From: Spirochaetaceae bacterium
Lineage (GTDB): Bacteria; Spirochaetota; Spirochaetia; Treponematales; Breznakiellaceae
Direction of reading: 5' to 3'
Assembly (NCBI GenBank): GCA_031284645.1
Contig: JAITXS010000195.1
Location: 1 to 34,251 of the forward strand
Length of the DNA stretch: 34,251 nucleotides
The notes under the pieces were generated by a model. It saw only the letters and a program-made list of their open reading frames with translations. It made no database searches and was not told the DNA's origin. The position numbers and the translations under genes were made by a program. Positions 1 through 6,721 of this stretch are shown piece after piece; position 1 is the first letter of the stretch; the number at the start of each line of letters is the position of its first letter.

Positions 1-967
1 CTCGCCAGTATTTTGATTTCAGACCCGTGATTGATTGCCGGATAATTTCCAACATGGACTTTTTATCCTGCCCCATGATTTTTATTATTTCAGGCGGCAG
101 TTTCCCAATGGATTTAAAAGCTGCTCCGAGGTTTCCCTTTTCGGTATCATAGTCATCAACAAGCTGGTCGATAGGGGTTTTCTTCAACGCAACGGATTCT
201 TCTCGTTCTTCTTCCCACCCTCTATCCGGTTTGTCTTTGAAGTCCGCGATTTGATCTTTTACCCAGCGTTCAAATGCGCCCTCCAAAGTCTGCTGGTATT
301 TTACGCGCTCGCCGGTGTGCTTCTCCGTTACCCACGGGGCATTGACCCGAACAAGATTAACCCTTCCCCGCGCCTCCCGGTCTGCTTCGGAAAAATCAAA
401 CTCTCCAACCACGGTTACTTCATAGCGTTCTAATTCCTTTGTTATTTCTTTTTGATTTTTCCATCGAATCGGCATAACCAAATAAAGAAGACGGAAATTA
501 CATTCGGTAAGCAGTTTATTAACCCATTTCTCAAAAATAGAATACGGCGGGTTACTATAAATTAGACTGAATTGCTGTTCAATTAAGGAAACATCCCAAT
601 AATTCCTGCCGATGAGGAATATCCCTTTTGGGATAAGATCATCAGCCTGTACCCTTGCTATCTCTATGCCGTATTTCTTTCGGGCTTCAAAGAAATTAAG
701 AACGCGGCCATCACCAGCGCCAATGTCGAGGAATGTATCAATATGAAGTCTTTCTTTTTTATTTTTGTTTTCCCATTCTTCATCAATTTTTAATTCCGTC
801 TTTCCTCCACGCCAGCCGGATTCATAATCGTTTTCATGTATGCGCAGATAATTCCAGATGTCTTTTTTCATGGCGTCCATGATTTCCGCAGTAGTGGGAT
901 ACCATTCAAAATCCTCATTCGAGGTTTGCAATGCGCGTATTTTGGAAGCGGTACTATTGGTACTCAT
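1..967 (-). CDS. DNA adenine-type methyltransferase, C-terminus cut by window edge
   Basis: This gene is absent from the ORF track because it runs off the left edge; I translated it by hand. The start ATG overlaps the stop of the 34-aa ORF upstream (ATGA), and 322 codons are visible. A class I SAM-binding motif (FLDIGAGDGRVLNFF, near residue 80) is followed by the catalytic NPPY motif in LIYSNPPYSIFEKW, so it probably methylates the N6 of adenine. Motif I before NPPY fits the gamma or alpha order. The lysine- and glutamate-rich C-terminal part resembles the DUF4942-type extension seen on some phage methyltransferases, but that is a guess. It is last in the leftward prophage operon. A role in protecting phage DNA is likely; the target site cannot be read from sequence. 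Confidence 0.8.
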   Translation of the reverse strand, partial: MSTNSTASKIRALQTSNEDFEWYPTTAEIMDAMKKDIWNYLRIHENDYESGWRGGKTELKIDEEWENKNKKERLHIDTFLDIGAGDGRVLNFFEARKKYGIEIARVQADDLIPKGIFLIGRNYWDVSLIEQQFSLIYSNPPYSIFEKWVNKLLTECNFRLLYLVMPIRWKNQKEITKELERYEVTVVGEFDFSEADREARGRVNLVRVNAPWVTEKHTGERVKYQQTLEGAFERWVKDQIADFKDKPDRGWEEEREESVALKKTPIDQLVDDYDTEKGNLGAAFKSIGKLPPEIIKIMGQDKKSMLEIIRQSITGLKSKYWR

Positions 968-1068
968 GGCAGTTTCCCGTTTTCCTTTGCGTCTGAAAGC
1001 TCAATTTTCTGCAATTCGCTTTTTTGAAAGTCTAAAAGGGCTTTTTCCGCCCATTCCTTACCAGTCAT
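964..1068 (-). CDS. Small prophage protein, 34 aa, translationally coupled to the methyltransferase
   Basis: This short ORF is below the track cutoff. It begins with MTGKEWAEKALLDFQ and ends in GKLP. The start is supported by a strong AAAGGAG ribosome site seven bases upstream. Its stop codon overlaps the methyltransferase ATG as ATGA. It is charged and probably helical, with no domain I recognise. It may be a real peptide, or it may mainly drive coupled translation of the methyltransferase. Confidence 0.55.
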   Translation of the reverse strand: MTGKEWAEKALLDFQKSELQKIELSDAKENGKLP

Positions 1069-1112
1069 TTTTTCTCCTTTAATAACGTCCGGGTTTCCCC
1101 GGACTGTTTGGT

Positions 1113-2177
1113 TTACGCCGCGTTAAGTTTTGTCCACTCGTTTCGTTCCATGTTCATCATTGCCCACGCCGTCATTTCCAATTCAGTTGAACGGTCATAA
1201 CTGGCCACATCCTGAGCATGGCGCGTGACTGCATTCGCCAAACCATAGAGGGATAATTCTTCGCCGCGAATAAGATGATCAAGAATGCTTTCCGATTCCT
1301 TTTCAAAAAGGCCGTAAGACTTCGCCGCCAATTGCACCACTGCGGGGACATTAGAGCTTGTGATTTTTGCATCTTTGGAAATTTTCATTGCAGAAACAAC
1401 GCGCTCAAATTGCACCATATCGGCGGTAGCGCGAACAATGTCCTGAAGTTTCATCACAAATGCTTTGTCATCGGCAACAATGGTCTCGCTGCGGTAAATT
1501 TCAAAATTATCTTCACCCTCGTTTGACCGGCCGACATGGCGGTTTCTTTTCCCTGCTGTATTGGCAATCATTCCATTTTTGCAAACAAGCCGATAAACCA
1601 ATGGCATAACGCTTACCGCACCAAGGCCGGTTTCACTGTTTGATATGAGAATCCCGCTCTGAACAATATCGCCCTTTGAAATTTCCGTTTGTATCCGGGG
1701 GTTTACTACTTTGAGATACATTCGCTTATCTGTGAGTTCACAACTTTCAACGGAGGCCCCTTCCATGTTGGAAATAATTGGAAGAACAGCCATTGCTATC
1801 TCGTGATTATCAATCCTGCGGTATCTGTCCGAAAGGAAAGCCCTGGCCTTGCCATCCAAGGTGCGTATCATCCGGTTATCCGGTTCTTTCTGAAACCATG
1901 TATTCACATTGGTTGCCAAAAGCTCCGGTTCATGCTCAAGCATTCTGTTATAATACCGGGAAGGTATTCCGAGCTTCGCGCCAATTTGATCATGGGCTAC
2001 GCTGTTAATAGTAAAGTTCGGAATATCAGGAAGGCTCAACACCGGACCCGCCGTTTCCTCATCATATACCGGCACCATCATCTGCATTTTGTTGGTGTTT
2101 GCGATATAGTCCCGCTTGACCTCGTTTTGGCGTTCAAGTTCGATTGCCAAATCCTGTAAAGTTTTTCCTGTTTTCAT
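1113..2177 (-). CDS. DUF932 family phage/plasmid protein
   Basis: The 354-aa protein has the hallmark DUF932 region KARAFLSDRYRRIDNHEI at about residues 110-126, followed by the usual alternating strand/helix core (LTDKRMYLKVVNPR, then VYRLVCKNGMI). DUF932 proteins are common on phages and plasmids of many bacteria; their biochemical role is not established as far as I know. The ATG at 2177 is preceded by AAAGGAG at good spacing. It lies between a 109-aa unknown gene and the 34-aa ORF/methyltransferase pair, in the same leftward operon. The length is normal for the family. Confidence 0.8.
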   Translation of the reverse strand: MKTGKTLQDLAIELERQNEVKRDYIANTNKMQMMVPVYDEETAGPVLSLPDIPNFTINSVAHDQIGAKLGIPSRYYNRMLEHEPELLATNVNTWFQKEPDNRMIRTLDGKARAFLSDRYRRIDNHEIAMAVLPIISNMEGASVESCELTDKRMYLKVVNPRIQTEISKGDIVQSGILISNSETGLGAVSVMPLVYRLVCKNGMIANTAGKRNRHVGRSNEGEDNFEIYRSETIVADDKAFVMKLQDIVRATADMVQFERVVSAMKISKDAKITSSNVPAVVQLAAKSYGLFEKESESILDHLIRGEELSLYGLANAVTRHAQDVASYDRSTELEMTAWAMMNMERNEWTKLNAA

Positions 2178-2189
2178 GGTTTTTCTCCT

Positions 2190-2519
2190 TTACCATCTTT
2201 TAAGTGACTGAGCGGCATACCGAAGTTCCGGAAGTAATTCCGGATGCGTAACGGTAAGATTTATAAATCGGGTCAGCACATTACTGATTTCCGATGCCTT
2301 ATCTTTTGAAATTTTTTCTGTGACATATTCAATTCTGACGGTCAGTTCCTGAATAGAAGCCTCAGCTTCTTCTCTGGTTTTCCGTCCAGCATCGGGTCCG
2401 CTTATAGGCCATTCATGATTGAGTACAAGAGTATCGAAAATATCCTGTCCTGCTTTATCTGCCTTTGCCCGATAATCTTCCAAAAGTGCTTGCTTATTTG
2501 GATCACCGTAAATAATCAT
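2190..2519 (-). CDS. Hypothetical prophage protein, 109 aa
   Basis: I do not recognise this protein. It is charged and largely helical by composition, with the central stretch KTREEAEASIQELTVRIEYV looking like a short coiled coil. The start ATG overlaps the stop of the upstream 71-aa gene by ATGA, which supports both calls and indicates translational coupling. A purine-rich GGTGGAGGG lies just before the ATG. Ten bases separate its stop from the DUF932 start codon region. There is no signal peptide or membrane segment. Confidence 0.65.
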   Translation of the reverse strand: MIIYGDPNKQALLEDYRAKADKAGQDIFDTLVLNHEWPISGPDAGRKTREEAEASIQELTVRIEYVTEKISKDKASEISNVLTRFINLTVTHPELLPELRYAAQSLKRW

Positions 2520-2731
2520 CCCTCCACCTCCTCTTCGTCGTCTTCGTCTTCGATTGCTTCATCAAGGTTGTCTAAACCTAAAAAGCCGCTTGGGGTTTGG
2601 AGAACATAACTGTGATGTCGAGTGAAATAAGTGTTGCCTTCCAGTCTGAGTTTTTTGTCTTCTCCGTAGTCTTCCAGAGTTTCTAGGATCTCGCTAAGAA
2701 GATTTTTGAGCTTGCCTACCTTCATTGTCAT
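2516..2731 (-). CDS. Hypothetical prophage protein, 71 aa, acidic tail
   Basis: This is a small unknown protein ending in a very acidic tail (EDEDDEEEVEG). The first half (KVGKLKNLLSEILETLEDYGEDKK) is probably helical. Two ATG codons lie close together at the start (MTM); AAAGGGGC sits upstream of the first. The stop overlaps the next gene's ATG. Phage proteins with such acidic tails sometimes mimic DNA or bind basic host proteins, but nothing here demonstrates that. Confidence 0.6.
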   Translation of the reverse strand: MTMKVGKLKNLLSEILETLEDYGEDKKLRLEGNTYFTRHHSYVLQTPSGFLGLDNLDEAIEDEDDEEEVEG

Positions 2732-2990
2732 AAAATGCCCCTTTGGCCTCTATTGAGTGCCGTTCGGTTACCGGTTTTCCCGGTTGCCGTATATTTGTCC
2801 GATTGGACATACTGAAATAATCACGTCTAAAATATTGAAGGGATAGGGATTTTGCAAAAATATCTTGAGAAAATCGGAAAAAATTTACGTTTTTCACTAT
2901 CCGCTTGGAAAGTGTTTCCGGTGTTTTTGTGGTGTTATACGATATAATGCTCAAGGAAATTAAAAAAATAAGTAAATTTGTAGATTTCAT
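2694..2990 (-). CDS. Doubtful small ORF, 98 aa
   Basis: This ORF fills a gap in the operon but is weakly supported. The N-terminus is hydrophobic (LLIFLISLSIISY), the rest is basic, no family is recognised, and the only ribosome site (GAAGG) is too close to the ATG. It also overlaps the well-supported 71-aa gene by 38 bases in another frame. It could be a small membrane peptide or simply leader sequence of the downstream genes. Confidence 0.25.
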   Translation of the reverse strand: MKSTNLLIFLISLSIISYNTTKTPETLSKRIVKNVNFFRFSQDIFAKSLSLQYFRRDYFSMSNRTNIRQPGKPVTERHSIEAKGAFYDNEGRQAQKSS

Positions 2991-2995
2991 ATCCT

Positions 2996-3313
2996 TCAGT
3001 TGTCCCTTCCAAAATGTTTTAATAAATCACCAATAGCAAAGACTATTTCGCGCCTCTGCCATTGGTTACCGCTACACCCACCCCGGACAAACCGCGTACC
3101 GTTTGTAACCCGTTGGAGCAGTTTTCTAACTGCCCAAAATATCCGGTTAACGTATCTCCCCTCCGTACACACCGGCAACAAACAGAAGAGATAGACTGCC
3201 TCAAGTACAGCCATGAAAATTATGGGATTTGGAGCGTTGAGGGTTTGGGCCTCAATAAGTGGAAAATGAGTTTTGGAAACCACTTGCTCTACTGAGCCGC
3301 CCCGATTTTTCAT
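2996..3313 (-). CDS. Doubtful small ORF, 105 aa
   Basis: The track starts this ORF at 3571, which would overlap the 212-aa gene deeply. The ATG at 3313, eleven bases after GGAGG, is the plausible start and leaves a 34-base gap after the upstream gene. The product (MKNRGGSVEQVVSKTHF to HFGRDN) has one hydrophobic stretch (PIIFMAVLEAVYLFCLLPVC) and an arginine-rich C-terminus. I recognise no family. Strand, spacing and ribosome site argue for it; composition is ambiguous. Confidence 0.35.
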   Translation of the reverse strand: MKNRGGSVEQVVSKTHFPLIEAQTLNAPNPIIFMAVLEAVYLFCLLPVCTEGRYVNRIFWAVRKLLQRVTNGTRFVRGGCSGNQWQRREIVFAIGDLLKHFGRDN

Positions 3314-3347
3314 TAGTCTTTTTCCCTCCATGCTTTTTTTATTTTTT

Positions 3348-3986
3348 TTACCTTCGGGTTTTTTTGGCATCTTCCCCGGTATCCGTTTCATCTTCCGGAA
3401 TATCCAATGCGTCCTCCTCTTTCGCTTCTTGGCATGAGGATTTGAAAATTTCCACACAATTTGAAGACAGAAGAATACAATCTGTCGGGACAGTAATATC
3501 TCCGCTGCACTTTGATTTGCGAAGAAGTATTTCATCATATTTTTCATTCTTCGAATTTGCCTGTACCGCATGGCAATTGATAATTGTTCCGCGGTTTATT
3601 TCTTTCCCTATTGATGAAAGAAGGGAATCGGCAATAGCCGTCGTTTTTTCCCTGACAAGGCCGTAAACCAGTTTGGTACGCTCATCACTGTTAAGACTCG
3701 CCTGGTAATTCCTGACAGTTTCCGTTCCCTTGTCTTTGACAGCCTTGCGAAGCTGTTCTTTCTGGTCATCAGAAAGTTCAAGGGTGTAATCCAAAAGAGA
3801 ATTGGCAGCAAGGTCATCAATAAGACGGTTTGCCAAATCTTTAAAAAGATCATCTAAAGGATTCAGTTCAATGACGGATTCAAAAATACCATGAACCGTT
3901 TCCACAATCTGATCATCAATAGCCGGCTGAATGTCCTCAAAATCCGGCCTCTGGTTTTGAACAACTACATCTTTACTTATACTCAT
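3348..3986 (-). CDS. Hypothetical prophage protein, 212 aa
   Basis: I do not recognise this protein. It is acidic and mostly helical, with a mid-section (DDQKEQLRKAVKDKG) followed by a region with several cysteines (NCHAVQAN, RKSKCSGD, SSNCVEIFKSSCQEA), and a charged tail ending KKTRR. The spaced cysteines could bind a metal, but they do not form a clear CxxC pattern. The ATG at 3986 has AAAGGAG upstream and overlaps the stop of the 59-aa gene by one base (TAATG), a typical coupled arrangement. Confidence 0.65.
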   Translation of the reverse strand: MSISKDVVVQNQRPDFEDIQPAIDDQIVETVHGIFESVIELNPLDDLFKDLANRLIDDLAANSLLDYTLELSDDQKEQLRKAVKDKGTETVRNYQASLNSDERTKLVYGLVREKTTAIADSLLSSIGKEINRGTIINCHAVQANSKNEKYDEILLRKSKCSGDITVPTDCILLSSNCVEIFKSSCQEAKEEDALDIPEDETDTGEDAKKTRR

Positions 3987-4165
3987 TACTTGGTCTCCTT
4001 TACAAATTTTTCAAGAAAATCCGGCTCCTGTATCAATGCTTGAAGCAGGAGATTTGCTTTTCCTAATCCAAAGGAAAACGGATAACGGTCTTGTTTTTCC
4101 GTGTCCTTTCGAATACTTACTGTTGGATTACCTTTGTATTCTCCACTGTCAATGACAACTTTCAT
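3986..4165 (-). CDS. Small prophage protein, 59 aa, missed by the ORF track
   Basis: The ORF starts MKVVIDSGEYKGNPTVSIRK and ends in FVKETK. It is just below the 60-aa cutoff of the track. The ribosome site is AGGGAG seven bases before the ATG; the stop shares a base with the start of the 212-aa gene. It sits 16 bases after the RusA stop. The sequence is a plausible small alpha/beta protein with a KQDRYPFSFGLGKANLLLQAL segment; no family is recognised. Tight packing on both sides supports it. Confidence 0.7.
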   Translation of the reverse strand: MKVVIDSGEYKGNPTVSIRKDTEKQDRYPFSFGLGKANLLLQALIQEPDFLEKFVKETK

Positions 4166-4181
4166 TTTTTGCTCCCTAAAA

Positions 4182-4583
4182 TCAGGATTCGATAATTATC
4201 TGCGCGCCAACCTTATCCCGCCCATACCATTTACTGGCTTCAATATAAAACACAAGCGAATCATCGGACCAGATTTTTAATTCCGTTATTGCGTCCATGG
4301 TGCTTTTCAGCAAATTATCAAGGTCAGGTTTTTTTGTATGAGGAATGCTTGATATTCCGCCTGTATCTTTTAAGCTCTTAGGCCTAGGCAAAAAGAAAAT
4401 CACTCGTAAATATACCGGCGCCGTGATGGTTGTTTTTTGACATGGGCAGAAACAAGCCTTGATCTCTTCCTTCCATGAATCCGCAGTGTGCGGATTATAA
4501 ACATGACCATTAGCAGCCATTCGCGGCCTCGGCTGCGGCTTTGGTATGCCATTCACAAACAGGTGGTATAAAACTTTCATCAT
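4182..4583 (-). CDS. rusA: RusA-family Holliday junction resolvase
   Basis: The 133-aa length is typical of RusA. The N-terminus has the family motif NGIPKPQPRPRM (residues 11-22). The catalytic block KKPDLDNLLKSTMDAI with WSDDSL supplies the three aspartates expected for metal binding (about D87, D89 and D107 or D108). RusA cuts four-way DNA junctions and is a common phage or prophage recombination enzyme. The start is one of two adjacent ATGs after AAGGAAACC. It follows a small membrane-protein gene in the leftward early operon, consistent with a role in phage replication or recombination. Confidence 0.88.
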   Translation of the reverse strand: MMKVLYHLFVNGIPKPQPRPRMAANGHVYNPHTADSWKEEIKACFCPCQKTTITAPVYLRVIFFLPRPKSLKDTGGISSIPHTKKPDLDNLLKSTMDAITELKIWSDDSLVFYIEASKWYGRDKVGAQIIIES

Positions 4584-4590
4584 GGTTTCC

Positions 4591-4773
4591 TTAAATCGAG
4601 TTGATGGGCATATTTCGGGCTAAGTCCCGGATTTTATATCCCAGGCAGATTACCAAGCCGCAGCACCAGAACAGTACCGGAATGCCTAATATTCGTACGG
4701 CAGCCATCCGATCCCCAAAATTCTTAATCTTCTGGCCCTGTTGCCAGAAAAAACCTCCATTTAAAATCATCAT
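4591..4773 (-). CDS. Small prophage membrane protein, 60 aa
   Basis: The start (MMILNGGFFWQQG) is preceded by AGGAGG at ideal spacing. Residues 27-46 (VRILGIPVLFWCCGLVICLG) form one probable membrane helix with two adjacent cysteines; basic residues lie on both sides. It ends eight bases before the RusA ATG. Function is unknown. It overlaps the end of the frame-split ORF upstream by about 50 bases in another frame. Confidence 0.55.
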   Translation of the reverse strand: MMILNGGFFWQQGQKIKNFGDRMAAVRILGIPVLFWCCGLVICLGYKIRDLARNMPINSI

Positions 4774-4866
4774 TCGCCTCCTGTAATTTTTTTTTGGCGG
4801 CGGGGCCCAGATTCGTAGCCAAGATACCCCGCCTGTTTTGCATTTCGTTTGTCAGCTTTTTTTCAT
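4724..4866 (-). pseudogene. Small phage gene split from its start by an A7 tract
   Basis: The ATG at 4866 overlaps the stop of the HTH gene (ATGA) and follows AAGGAGG, so it looks like a genuine coupled start. In the given sequence it reads only MKKS then stop. With one more A in the A7 run (4857-4863) it would read MKKKLTNEMQNRRG and continue for 47 codons to the stop at 4724, in the frame the ORF track shows as open. The body also contains an A9 run (three lysines). Either the gene is broken, the sequence has a one-base homopolymer error, or transcriptional slippage restores the frame. Confidence 0.5.
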
Positions 4867-5114
4867 GTGACCTCCTTTTTCCTTCCTGCTTTATCCACCA
4901 CGGTGCCGGCCGGAATTTCACTCTTATCCAGCCAGGCATCGAGATCATCAATATAAAAAAGTCTCGGCCCTACCGGCTGCGGAAAGCTGCGAATTTTACA
5001 TTTAGTTGAGCAATCGTAAAGCGTTGATTTTCCCATGCGGAGATATGCAGCCGCTTCTGCGAGAGTAAGCATTTTATCTTGGTATTTTCCCTGTACTGTC
5101 TTTTTTTCCTTCAT
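4863..5114 (-). CDS. HTH_17 (AlpA/excisionase-type) DNA-binding protein
   Basis: I chose the ATG at 5114 because GGAGAAAATT precedes it; the track's longer start adds 25 unlikely residues that overlap a hairpin leader. The 83-aa product contains MLTLAEAAAYLRMGKSTLYD, a winged-helix HTH like AlpA regulators and excisionases, then the wing with RLFYIDDLDAWLDK. Proteins of this type activate early phage genes or direct excision with the integrase. It is the first gene of the leftward operon and is preceded by a structured leader and a palindrome, so it is probably the regulated entry point of the lytic programme. Confidence is high in the domain, lower in the exact role. Confidence 0.8.
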   Translation of the reverse strand: MKEKKTVQGKYQDKMLTLAEAAAYLRMGKSTLYDCSTKCKIRSFPQPVGPRLFYIDDLDAWLDKSEIPAGTVVDKAGRKKEVT

Positions 5115-5124
5115 AATTTTCTCC

Positions 5125-5219
5125 AAAAAAAAGAAGCTGAACTTATCCGGCCTTGCGGCAGGAAGTGGTAGCTTCCAGCCAGCCGTCAAAATTCAGCCTC
5201 TTTTCTACTCTGCTACCAC
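5125..5219 (-). promoter_or_regulatory. Structured leader with interleaved inverted repeats (attenuator candidate)
   Basis: On the minus strand, GTGGTAGC (5219-5212) and GCTACCAC (5172-5165) can pair. GAGGCTGAA (5200-5192) and TTCAGCTTC (5141-5133) can also pair, with one G-U, and the second is followed at once by T8 (5132-5125). The order is A-B-A'-B', so the two pairings interleave: they are either alternative structures or a pseudoknot. The second pairing looks like a terminator, although its loop is about 50 nt and contains its own small hairpin. The HTH gene's ribosome site lies just after the T run. Confidence 0.45.
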
Positions 5220-5245
5220 AAAGTAATTTTCTTATAAATTACTTT
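5220..5245. promoter_or_regulatory. Operator-like palindrome between divergent phage genes
   Basis: AAAGTAATTT and AAATTACTTT form perfect 10-bp arms around a 6-bp spacer, and another ATTACTT half-site follows at 5249-5255. It lies between the leftward HTH operon and the rightward 85-aa gene. Position and symmetry fit a binding site for a dimeric regulator such as the nearby repressor, although the arms differ from the palindrome at the repressor's own start. Confidence 0.5.
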
Positions 5246-5357
5246 AACATTACTTCTGGGACTTGTCAAGAGAATTTGAAAAAAATAGAAAGATTTTACC
5301 CTAAAAAAAATGACAAAATGACTTCCCTATATCGTAAAATTCGCCGATAATAAGGCC

Positions 5358-5615
5358 ATGGGTAGCAAACAAATATCGATCAGATGGGAACCTTGGATTG
5401 AAAACGCTATAAAAGCCCTTGCGGATGAGAAGGGTAAGACGTTTTCATGGATGGCTAATTTTCTGGTTGGAATGAAGCTAAATGATTTAGACATTGTGCG
5501 GGAAGATTTTGAACCAAATATGGAAGATATTGCTTTGAAAGTTAAAAATAAGAAGAATACTGAAGCCAAAAAAGCGGAAGCGGTACTCCCGGATGGGCAG
5601 GCTTCTACCGGATAG
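5358..5615 (+). CDS. Small DNA-binding-like prophage protein, 85 aa
   Basis: The product begins MGSKQISIRWEPWIENAIKALADEK. One strand followed by two helices in the first 40 residues is reminiscent of ribbon-helix-helix proteins, and the tail is lysine-rich. The ribosome site is weak (AAGG two bases before the ATG), so the start is not firm. It is transcribed away from the HTH operon, and inverted repeats at 5621-5639 and 5646-5675 close it. A regulatory role is suggested only by position and fold impression. Confidence 0.5.
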   Translation: MGSKQISIRWEPWIENAIKALADEKGKTFSWMANFLVGMKLNDLDIVREDFEPNMEDIALKVKNKKNTEAKKAEAVLPDGQASTG

Positions 5616-5620
5616 TAGAT

Positions 5621-5675
5621 TTTGCCTATTTTAGGCAAATATCAGAAAAGAGATTTCCGGGCTGTAATCCCTTTT
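5621..5675 (+). terminator. Tandem hairpins between convergent phage genes
   Basis: TTTGCCTA-TTT-TAGGCAAA (5621-5639) is a perfect 8-bp stem. It is followed by AAAAGAGATT / AATCCCTTTT (5646-5675), ten pairs with one mismatch and ending in a T run. They lie between the stop of the rightward 85-aa gene and the stop of the leftward repressor, so they probably end transcription, the first possibly in both directions. Confidence 0.5.
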
Positions 5676-5697
5676 TCAGCAAAAAATTAGATTCCTT

Positions 5698-6015
5698 TCA
5701 GTGTTTTTGGTTGCGGTACTGGTCAATTACAGCCTGAAAATCATCAAGCATATTTTTTATCCTGTTTTCTGGTTCTATTCCCATTAAAAGATATTCAACA
5801 GTGGTACCCAAGGCCTGAGCTATTACCAAGGCTTCATCAGCCCGGGGAAGGTTCCCGTCCCGCTGAAGCGAGTAATATGAAGCATGGTTCAGACCAACCG
5901 AATATATAAATTCCTGCAGAGAAAGGTTCTTCGTTTTTTTGGCTAATTCCTTAACCCGCGCATAAAAATCCATACAAGTAATTTTCGCCATTATTGGCAT
6001 TTTTATATTTTCCAT
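5698..6015 (-). CDS. Cro/CI-type phage repressor
   Basis: The 105-aa product has an HTH_3/XRE-like domain: DFYARVKELAKKTKNLSLQEF, then SVGLNHASYYSLQRDG as the recognition region, then LPRADEALVIAQALGTTVEYL, the classic end of the fold, with a short C-terminal helix for dimerisation. The start is unsure: M1, M6, M9 and M15 are all possible and none has a good ribosome site. M1 falls inside a 13-bp inverted repeat. It probably represses the element's early operon and its own gene. There is no peptidase domain, so induction by RecA-driven self-cleavage is unlikely. Confidence 0.78.
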   Translation of the reverse strand: MENIKMPIMAKITCMDFYARVKELAKKTKNLSLQEFIYSVGLNHASYYSLQRDGNLPRADEALVIAQALGTTVEYLLMGIEPENRIKNMLDDFQAVIDQYRNQKH

Positions 6016-6049
6016 ACAGATAAAAATGACTTGTTTTTTTTATCTGTAT
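6014..6049. promoter_or_regulatory. 13-bp inverted repeat at the repressor start (operator candidate)
   Basis: ATACAGATAAAAA (6014-6026) and TTTTTATCTGTAT (6037-6049) are perfect complements around a 10-bp spacer. The left arm touches the first possible start codon of the repressor. This placement suits autoregulation, by blocking RNA polymerase or through an RNA hairpin that limits translation. Confidence 0.5.
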
Positions 6050-6203
6050 AGATTATTATTATATTCATATTGCCGTCCTTGGATCATTGTTCTTACACAA
6101 ACAAGAGCAATGTGTGCTTATGGTTCTCCCTTAAAGACCAAAAGCAAAGGACGGCTGTTTTTTTTTTTTGAAAATCGTGTAAAATACAGGAAAGAGGTAT
6201 AAG

Positions 6204-6674
6204 ATGAAAATATTCCTGCGGATTGCTGGTATCATCATCGCTGTTTTGAGCCTTTTGTTGCTTTTTGCCGTTCCTGTTGCCGGGGTTATTTTCCTCATAA
6301 TTGGGGCCTTTTTTATTATCCTGTCAATCAAACTCCCCCAAAAACCAGATAAAAAACCCAGCCAAGAAAAAGAAGATGAAACACCTTTCTCCGGACGCAG
6401 AACAAGAGAACCGTATTACCATAAAGAGGACGGTGAGGTAAAAGATATTGCAAAATTATGTAGCGACAAGCCCGATAATGGCTCCGAAACCATATATATA
6501 ATTGATGCCTGGTTAAAATCAGATGGAGAACTCGATGTTCAAAAACGCGAAATATGTGAGACGGTCGAAGAAGCAAAGGAACAGCTAAAGGATATGGGGT
6601 ACAAGCCTATTAAGAATGATGCTCACATGGAAGAATTGAGGCTAGTAGCTTATAAAGAGTGGTTTTATAAGTAA
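6204..6674 (+). CDS. Small membrane protein with cytoplasmic tail, 156 aa
   Basis: Two adjacent hydrophobic segments (about residues 4-27 and 28-46: FLRIAGIIIAVLSLLLLFAV, then GVIFLIIGAFFIILSI) make a helical hairpin. They are followed by a charged, lysine-rich linker and a small soluble C-terminal domain (ETIYIIDAWLKSDGEL, then EEAKEQLKDMGYKPI). The ribosome site is AAGAGG. It is the only rightward gene between the repressor and the convergent integrase, a place where prophages often carry lysogeny-expressed accessory (moron) genes. A role such as superinfection exclusion is possible but unproven. Confidence 0.6.
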   Translation: MKIFLRIAGIIIAVLSLLLLFAVPVAGVIFLIIGAFFIILSIKLPQKPDKKPSQEKEDETPFSGRRTREPYYHKEDGEVKDIAKLCSDKPDNGSETIYIIDAWLKSDGELDVQKREICETVEEAKEQLKDMGYKPIKNDAHMEELRLVAYKEWFYK

Positions 6675-6685
6675 CCAGTTTTACT

Positions 6686-6721
6686 CGACAAAATATTCCT
6701 CTTTTTCACGACAGAATATTC
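6686..6721. repeat. Pair of 13-bp direct repeats at the end of the integrase gene
   Basis: CGACAAAATATTC (6686-6698) and CGACAGAATATTC (6709-6721) differ at one base and are 23 bp apart, about two helical turns. They lie between convergent genes and overlap the integrase stop codon. They could be protein-binding sites; AATATTC/GAATATT can also pair as a short hairpin for termination. Confidence 0.4.

Noticed and set aside
1689-2159. 156-aa plus-strand ORF opposite DUF932
   Set aside because: It is entirely antisense to a recognised family protein and has no plausible start signal.
3000-3295. Plus-strand ORFs at 3000-3194 and 3062-3295
   Set aside because: All neighbouring prophage genes run leftward; these lack ribosome sites and overlap each other in different frames.
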